From assembly GCF_028416635.1 (NCBI RefSeq), contig NZ_CP114013.1:620001-684000 (forward strand): 64,000 nt of DNA. The letters run 5' to 3'. Both the position numbers and the translations under genes were made by a program. This document shows, piece after piece, positions 58,856-64,000 of the stretch. The stretch's first letter is position 1. Every line of letters begins with the position of its first letter. The stretch is from Baekduia alba. GTDB lineage: Bacteria; Actinomycetota; Thermoleophilia; Solirubrobacterales; Solirubrobacteraceae. The notes beneath the pieces were generated by a model. The model was not told the origin of the DNA, ran no database searches, and saw nothing but the letters and a program-made list of their open reading frames with translations.

Positions 58856-59345
58856 CTGCGCGCGCGCAGGAAGCCTGCATACCGGCGGTGAACGCTGGCC
58901 CGATCAGGCGCCGTCGATGCCCTATCCGGGTGATTCGGTCGCCCTCGAACGCGTGCGGGCGGGCGCCTCGCGTATCGTGGCGAGCTCCTCTACCGCAGCT
59001 CGAACTCAGCACCCTTCCCGGCATCACCCCTGGGTGAACCGCTCTCCATACCCGAGCCGGGCGCCGACCGATCTCTCAGCTTCAAAGCGACGCCCACGTC
59101 GCTTCGGAGAGTGCTGCGCCTCATGGCCCAGTAGTCGGATCTGACGGAGTGGGTCAGGGGACCAACGAAGCAGTAGAGCGACGCCGATCGATCGTCCTGA
59201 GCGTCGCGCCGAGCCGCTTCTGCCCCGACGGTGGGGTGGGGCGGTTGGACGAAGCGCTCACACGCGTTTCCCGCGCCGGACGGATCCTCCGGCACCTCCG
59301 TTAGTGGGCCGCTCGGCGAGCGGCCCGTCGTGAAAGGAGCGCCTC
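58856..59345 (+). other. Hairpin-rich spacer and leader upstream of antiporter gene
   Basis: No gene is seen in 490 bp. Perfect stems occur at 59085-59092/59097-59104 (AAGCGACG/CGTCGCTT, inside an outer CTCTC 59073-59077 / GAGAG 59107-59111), 59178-59184/59201-59207, and 59306-59314/59318-59326 (GGGCCGCTC/GAGCGGCCC). An AAAGGAG ribosome site and the ATG at 59346 follow. The leader may be regulatory RNA; it does not match any class I can recall. Confidence 0.35.
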
Positions 59346-60466
59346 ATGAGAGGCGAGATTGGACGTGCCCACCCGCTGGCACGTGCCGCCAAACAACTGA
59401 CGCTGCTGGCGGTCTGCACCGTCATCGGCGTGGTGCTCACGCGGGCGATGGGCGCGACGGGGTTCCACGAGTCGCCCGCGTTCGCGCTGGCCACGACCGC
59501 GCTGCTCGCGGTCGGCCTGTACGCGGGGACGCACGGGATCGACCTGTCCCAAGCGCGTCGGGACGCCTGGCTGCTCGCACGCGTCCTGACCGTCGGAGTC
59601 GTGCTCAAGGCTGCGCTGATCGGCGTGCTCCTGGCGCTCGTCTTCGGCGACGCCAGGCTGCTGATCCTGGGCGTCGTGATGGCTCAGATCGATCCGCTCA
59701 GCGTCAGCGCGCTCGAGCGCGAAGGGCGCCTGTCACCGCGCGCTCAGAGCATCCTGCGGGCGTGGTCGTCGTTCGATGACCCCGTCACCGTGCTGCTGGC
59801 CTGGCTGGTCATCCAGGTGGCCGATCAGCGGTCCGGGGGCGCGGGCGGACTGCTCGTCTACGTGCAGGCGCTCGCGGTCAACCTGCTGCTGGCCGGGGGC
59901 GTGGCGGTCGTCTTCTGGGCGACCAAGCGCCCAGCTCGAGGTCGGTGGGCCAGCCTGGTCCCGCCGCGATGCGCCGCGAGCGCCTCGCGGCGGCCCCGGC
60001 GCTGCTGACGGGACTCGGTCTTGGGGTCGCAACCGCGTCGATGCTCGCGGTGGCGCTGATGGGCTTGATCGTCCGGCCGCCGCTGGGACGGCTGATCGAG
60101 CGCGTCACGCTCGCGGCGCTGTGCCTCGCCGCCGCGGCGCTCGGGGTCGTGCTGGCCGCCGACGTCGGTGGCCGCGAGCAGCTCGCGCAGGGCGTGACCC
60201 TGGGCGCGCTGGCCTACGCGGCGCAGGTGGCAGTCGCGCCGCTGCTGACGCGCAAGCTCCCGCGCGCCGACCGGTGGCATCTCGCACTGGCCCAGCAGAA
60301 CGGGATCACCGCGATCATCCTCTCGCTGACCGTCGCGGTCACGACCTACCCCGCGGCCGGCGCCGTCGTGGCGATGGCGATCCTCACCGTCACGGTGCTC
60401 CACGCGCTCGCGAACACCGTCTGGGACCTTCGCCAGCGAGGGTTGAGCAGGAAGGAGACGTCGTGA
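59346..60466 (+). pseudogene. Cation/proton antiporter (CPA type), frameshifted
   Basis: The first frame (59346-60008, 220 aa) encodes the N-terminal half, with AQIDPLSVSALE and FDDPVTVLLAWL as the transport-site segments. The second frame (59945-60466, 173 aa) encodes the C-terminal membrane half (TGLGLGVATAS to ALAQQNGITAIIL). Homology crosses from one frame to the other near 59940-59950. Together they would make one ~370-aa antiporter of normal length. A real frameshift or a sequence error is more likely than two subunits; the second frame could restart at GTG 59945. Confidence 0.7.
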
Positions 60467-60518
60467 TGAGGGGCAGCGCCTGACGCGGTCACGAGTGCTG
60501 ACGGCTGCTGGATGAGTG

Positions 60519-60597
60519 GGTGGAGGGAACCGGACAGGGTCCCCTCCACCGACCACCCGGGAACCGGCGCACGGCTCGCCGGGGCTCCCTCTCTTTT
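60519..60597. terminator. Hairpins between convergent antiporter and aminopeptidase genes
   Basis: GGTGGAGGG/CCCTCCACC (60519-60527/60542-60550) is followed by a second hairpin (CCGGCG 60564-60569 with CGCCGG 60577-60582, outer GGGA/TCCC) and a pyrimidine run ending TTTT (60590-60597). The second is a credible intrinsic terminator for the plus-strand gene. Confidence 0.6.
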
Positions 60598-60644
60598 GCC
60601 GCACGATTTTAGTAGTCAGTAACGGTATCCAACGACGGGCACGC

Positions 60645-61769
60645 CTACAGCTTGAAGTGCCCGTCCTCCTGGATGGTCACGCCGTCGGCCGTCAGCCGCC
60701 CGCCCTCGCGCAGGTCGCAGATCAGGTCCCAGTGCAGCGCGCTGACGTTCTTGCCGCCGGTCTCGGGATAGGAGCGACCCAGCGCCAGGTGGACGGTCCC
60801 GCCGATCTTCTCGTCGAAGAGGATCGCGCCGATCGCGCGGTCGATGCCGTAGTTGGTGCCGATGCCGAGCTCGCCGAGGTAGCGCGCGCCGTCGTCGGTC
60901 GCCAGCGCGCGCCGCAGGTACTCCTCGCCGTGCTCGGCGGTGGCGCTCATGACCTCGCCGTCGCGGAACTCCAGCTCGACGCCGCGGACGTCGACGCCGG
61001 CCGGCGACGACGGCACGGTGAAGCGGATGCGGCCGCTGGCGGAGTGCTCGTGCGGGCCGGTGAAGACCTCCCCCGACGGCATGTTGCGCTTGCCGTCGCT
61101 GTTGACCCACGTGCGCCGGCCGACGTCGAGCGTGATGTCGGTGCCCTCGGCCTCGATCCGCATCGTCTTCGCGCCCGCCAGCCGGTCGATCAGCGCGGCC
61201 TGGAAGTCGTGCAGCTCGCCCCACCCGCCGACCGGATCCGGGCGGTCCAGGAACAGCGCGCGGGCGACGAAGCGCGCGAAGTCGTCGAGCTCCATGCCCG
61301 CGAGCGCCGCGCTCGCGGGCGTCGGCCACAGCGTCGAGCACCAGCGCTTCTTCAGCATCTGCTCGCGGATGTCGCGGCGGCCGCGCGCGGCGCGCGTCAT
61401 CAGCTCCGGGTCGACGCTGGCCAGCGCCCGGACGTCGTCCGGCGCCTGGATCCCGACCGTCGCGTCGATGCGCTTGGCCTCCTCGTAGGCCAGCGCCGGA
61501 TAGGTGTCGAGGTGGCGGTCGCGCGCGTGGCGGTAGAACGACGCCGCCTCGCCGGGCAGCTCGACGCGCAGGAAGCACCACGCGTCGCGCTCCAGGATCG
61601 CGCGCTGCAGCTCCAGCAGCAGCGGCTCGGCGAGCGTCGTGGAGCGGACGAGCACCTGCTGGCCGGGCTGGACGTCCAGGCAGTAGCCGGCGAGGAGGTC
61701 GGCGAAGCCCGCCGGGTCGAGGTGCGGCGTGACCTCGTTGAAGTCGTACGGGGCGTCCGCGCCGCTCAC
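60645..61769 (-). CDS. M29-family aminopeptidase
   Basis: 374 aa from a GTG that overlaps the aminotransferase stop (GTGA). The protein matches thermophilic aminopeptidases (AmpS/PepS): NMPSGEVFTGPHEHSASG, then GRSYPETGGKNVSALHWDLICDL with the metal-binding Glu/His/Asp. It removes N-terminal residues from peptides using two divalent metals. It is the second cistron after the aminotransferase. Confidence 0.88.
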   Translation of the reverse strand: MSGADAPYDFNEVTPHLDPAGFADLLAGYCLDVQPGQQVLVRSTTLAEPLLLELQRAILERDAWCFLRVELPGEAASFYRHARDRHLDTYPALAYEEAKRIDATVGIQAPDDVRALASVDPELMTRAARGRRDIREQMLKKRWCSTLWPTPASAALAGMELDDFARFVARALFLDRPDPVGGWGELHDFQAALIDRLAGAKTMRIEAEGTDITLDVGRRTWVNSDGKRNMPSGEVFTGPHEHSASGRIRFTVPSSPAGVDVRGVELEFRDGEVMSATAEHGEEYLRRALATDDGARYLGELGIGTNYGIDRAIGAILFDEKIGGTVHLALGRSYPETGGKNVSALHWDLICDLREGGRLTADGVTIQEDGHFKL

Positions 61770-62914
61770 GCCGCGGCCCACCCTTCGGCCAGCGCGCGGA
61801 CCGCCGCGGCCTCGTCGCCGCCGATCAACCCCGCCACCGCCCGCACGAGGCGTTCTTGGGGCTCTTGGTTGGCGCCCTCGCCCATGACGCCGATCCGCCA
61901 CGCGCGGCCGGCCAGCGGCCCGAGCCCGCCGCTGACCTCGATGCCGAAGTCCTGCAACAGCGCGCCGCGCACGGCGGCGTCGTCGACCGCCTCGGGGATC
62001 TGCACGGCGAGCAGGGACGACAACTGCTCGCCGTCGGGCGCGAAGCGCTCGAAGCCGAAGACGGCGAGCGCCTGACGCAGCGCCTCGTGCGCGACCGCGT
62101 GCCGCGCCCAGCGCGCCTCCAGGCCCTCCTCGTCGACGATCCGCAGCCCTTCGTGCAGCGCGTAGATCATGTTGATGGGCGCGGTGTGGTGGTACGCGCG
62201 CGGCCCGTCGGCGAACCAGTAGTCGACCATCGCCTGGAGGTCGAAGTACCAGGATCGCCGTCGGAGCCGCGCGAGCGCGCGGTCGCCGACCGTGAAGGGC
62301 GCGAGGCCGGGGGGCACGTTGAGGCACTTCTGGGTCCCGGAGAACGCGGCGTCGACGCCGGCCGCGTCGAGGTCCAGCGGGTGCCCGGCCAGCGACGTCA
62401 CGCAGTCGACGAGCAGCAGCCCGTCGTGCCCGTGGATCGCGTCGGCCAGCCCGTCGAGCGGCTGCGCGACGCCGGTCGACGTCTCGCCGTGGACGACGAA
62501 CAGCGCCCGCGTCGCCTCGTCGGCCGCGGCCTCGACCAGCCGCTCGACCTCGATCGCGCGGCCCCACTGCTGCTCGACCTTCACGACGTCCGCGCCCGCG
62601 CGGCCGAGCGCGTCGGCCATGCGGCCGCCGAACGCGCCGTGCACGCCGACGACGACGCGGTCGCCCGGCGCGATCAAGGTGTCCACCATCGCCTGCATCC
62701 CGCCGCTGCCGGTCGCGCTGAGCGGGAATGTGACCTTGTTGGTGGTCTTCATCACGCGACGCAGCCGCGCGGCGAGGTCGTCCTGCAGCGCGCCGAACGC
62801 GGGGTCCAGGTGCCCGACGGTCGGATGGCTCAGGGCCTTCAGGATCCGGTAGGGCACCGGCGACGGGCCGGAGCCGAGCAGCAGGCGGGCGGGAACGTCT
62901 TCGACGGTCGGCAC
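61766..62914 (-). CDS. Class V aminotransferase, alanine-glyoxylate/serine-pyruvate type
   Basis: 382 aa from a GTG. LLLGSGPSPVPYRIL begins the family, SATGSGGMQA is the cofactor-phosphate loop, VDCVTSLAG has the pyridoxal-ring Asp, and SGTQKCLNVPPGLAPF carries the Schiff-base Lys. It transfers an amino group to glyoxylate or pyruvate. TAACGT (62928-62923) is 8 nt before the start. It is coupled to the aminopeptidase gene. Confidence 0.92.
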   Translation of the reverse strand: MPTVEDVPARLLLGSGPSPVPYRILKALSHPTVGHLDPAFGALQDDLAARLRRVMKTTNKVTFPLSATGSGGMQAMVDTLIAPGDRVVVGVHGAFGGRMADALGRAGADVVKVEQQWGRAIEVERLVEAAADEATRALFVVHGETSTGVAQPLDGLADAIHGHDGLLLVDCVTSLAGHPLDLDAAGVDAAFSGTQKCLNVPPGLAPFTVGDRALARLRRRSWYFDLQAMVDYWFADGPRAYHHTAPINMIYALHEGLRIVDEEGLEARWARHAVAHEALRQALAVFGFERFAPDGEQLSSLLAVQIPEAVDDAAVRGALLQDFGIEVSGGLGPLAGRAWRIGVMGEGANQEPQERLVRAVAGLIGGDEAAAVRALAEGWAAA

Positions 62915-62947
62915 GCCGGGGGACGTTACCGGCCCGTGCCCGTGCGC

Positions 62948-63895
62948 CTAGTGCTTCTTGGCCTTCTTGTGCTTCGGCTTGGGCTTGACCTTCATGGTGA
63001 TGTCGACCTTCGCGCCGGAGGTCGTCGACGTCCCGGCCTTGCGCGACTGCGCCTTGACCACGAGGTTCTTGGTGGTCTTGCGGCCCTTCGGCTTCGTGGT
63101 CTTGCCGACCTTGCAGTGCGCGCTGGTGAGCTTCGCCTTGGCCTGGGCGTAGGTGAGGCCGGTCAGCTTGGGGACCTTGCACTTGGCCGGCGTCTTCGCG
63201 ACCGGCGGCGGCTTGACGCCCGGTGGCGTCGTCGCCGGCGGCGTCACCGCCGCGCCCACCGCGATCGACCGCGTCGCGCTCGTCGCGTTGCCGACGGCGT
63301 CGGTCGCGGTGACCTTGATCGTGTAGGTGCCGGCGTTGTTGTAGGTGTGCGAGACGCTGCCGCCGTCCGCGCCGGCGCCGTCGCCGAAGTCCCAATGCGG
63401 CGTGCCGACCGCCGAGAACGTGTCGAACGTCGCGACCGAGAACCCGCCGACCGCGGTGCCCGCGGTGGCGCTGCCGGGAACGTTGACCGCCCGCAGCTCG
63501 GGCCCGGTGACGTCGAGGACGCTGAAGCCCTCCCGCGACCCGGCGGCCCCCCAGGCGGCGATCGCGTCGCCGGCGCCGTCGAACAGCACCGGCGTGACCG
63601 CGACGTTCCCGTACCACCAGTAGAGGTCGCTGGTGATCGGGGCCGTCTCGGTGAACGCGCTGCCGCCGGCCTCCCGGAGGGCCGTGTGCAGCGACGGTCC
63701 AGGGTTCGCGCCCCAGATCACGGCCGTCCGCCCGGTCGGCGTCATGTCGACCGATGGCGCGGAGCCGCCCGATGCGAACGTCGCGGCCGCGCTGGTGAAC
63801 GGCTGGCCGAACGTGCCCAGGCGCGCCGCGATGCTTCCCGAGGCGCTGTCGACCCACGCCACCGCGACCTCGTTGCCGTCGGACAGCGCGATCAC
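62948..63895 (-). pseudogene. PKD-PASTA protein, probably 5'-truncated
   Basis: 315 aa from a GTG with no signal peptide. Residues ~1-130 look like an extracellular repeat domain. Next are a PKD domain (~150-215: HWDFGDGAGADGGSVSHTYNNAGTYTIKVTA in sequence), a proline-rich linker, one PASTA domain (~238-300) and a lysine-rich tail (KPKPKHKKAKKH). Such proteins should be exported. The frame is closed by a TGA near 63975 with no ATG, so the 5' end seems lost. Confidence 0.6.
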
Positions 63896-63965
63896 GGGGT
63901 AGTAGCCGGCACTCTCGCGGTGGACGCCACAGCGCGCAACGGACGAACGTCCAGGAAACGGGCCC

Positions 63966-64000
63966 CTATGGGACCTTCACGTCGGGGAACCACTCGGCGC
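63966..64000 (-). CDS. C-terminal end of an unidentified gene
   Basis: An open frame enters from the right edge and ends AEWFPDVKVP then TAG at 63966. Only eleven codons are visible; good third-position GC is the sole support. Confidence 0.3.
   Translation of the reverse strand, partial: AEWFPDVKVP

Noticed and set aside
58990-59295. 101-codon minus-strand open frame in the antiporter spacer
   Set aside because: No family features, poor third-position GC, and it spans the hairpins.
1-64000. CRISPR arrays, tRNA/rRNA genes, intact transposases
   Set aside because: I looked for regular direct repeats, cloverleaf-like intergenic stretches and transposase genes and found none.

Overview
The window is very GC-rich and dense in genes on both strands. 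GTG starts are common, and neighbouring genes are often coupled by GTGA overlaps. It carries NucS/EndoMS (the actinobacterial and archaeal mismatch nuclease), a fused 2-oxoglutarate dehydrogenase of the Kgd/OdhA type, and secreted proteins with lysine/arginine-rich C-terminal tails. This points to an actinomycetote, most likely class Thermoleophilia (Solirubrobacter/Conexibacter-like). That placement is inferred from gene content and style only; there is no rRNA in the window. I see no tRNA, rRNA, CRISPR array or intact insertion sequence.

Layout. 1-6.2 kb: partial PAS/GGDEF/EAL protein, aldehyde dehydrogenase, secreted glycosidase-like protein, MSOX-type flavoprotein oxidase. 6.2-11 kb: RibD-like reductase divergent from a large ATPase/LuxR regulator that is translationally coupled to a NhaA antiporter. 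11-17.4 kb: DrrAB-like ABC exporter divergent from its probable TetR regulator; secreted seven-repeat protein; XRE-cupin regulator divergent from a PLP enzyme; RlmA-like methyltransferase. 17.4-21.3 kb: gene-poor accessory stretch with broken HNH and ArsR genes, a four-hairpin leader and an odd ABC transporter. 21.3-29.4 kb: nucS, Baeyer-Villiger-type monooxygenase, VOC protein, CocE-type hydrolase, enoyl-CoA hydratase, tandem peptidase E genes, methyltransferase. 29.4-33 kb: tightly packed small genes (YjbQ, cupin, alkyltransferase-like protein, DUF1028, DUF952, AlkZ-like). 33-38.4 kb: giant E2-E1 oxoglutarate dehydrogenase with two lipoyl domains, DUF3817, Nudix. 38.4-43.6 kb: DUF35, thiolase-like protein, alkyl-DHAP-synthase-like flavoprotein, a 29-codon threaded ORF, LOG, ketopantoate reductase and a hypothetical protein. 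43.6-50 kb: a second c-di-GMP protein with a sigma-28-like promoter, RTX-like secreted protein, Ppx/GppA, MFS exporter with MarR. 50-56.8 kb: C26 amidotransferase + permuted ATP-grasp pair, HAD, internally deleted proline racemase, glyoxalase I and II-like genes, AarF kinase. 56.8-64 kb: TVP38, pyruvate kinase, frameshifted cation/proton antiporter with a structured leader, M29 aminopeptidase, class V aminotransferase, PKD/PASTA fragment.

What stands out: (i) at least twelve genes have a TAnnnT hexamer 5-9 nt before the start codon, pointing to widespread leaderless mRNAs; (ii) a three-copy intergenic palindromic repeat family; (iii) hairpin-rich leaders before an ABC transporter and before an antiporter; (iv) complete fusion of lipoyl, E2 and E1 parts of oxoglutarate dehydrogenase; (v) divergent gene pairs with operator-like palindromes between them, and one pair whose start codons overlap in a CATG.
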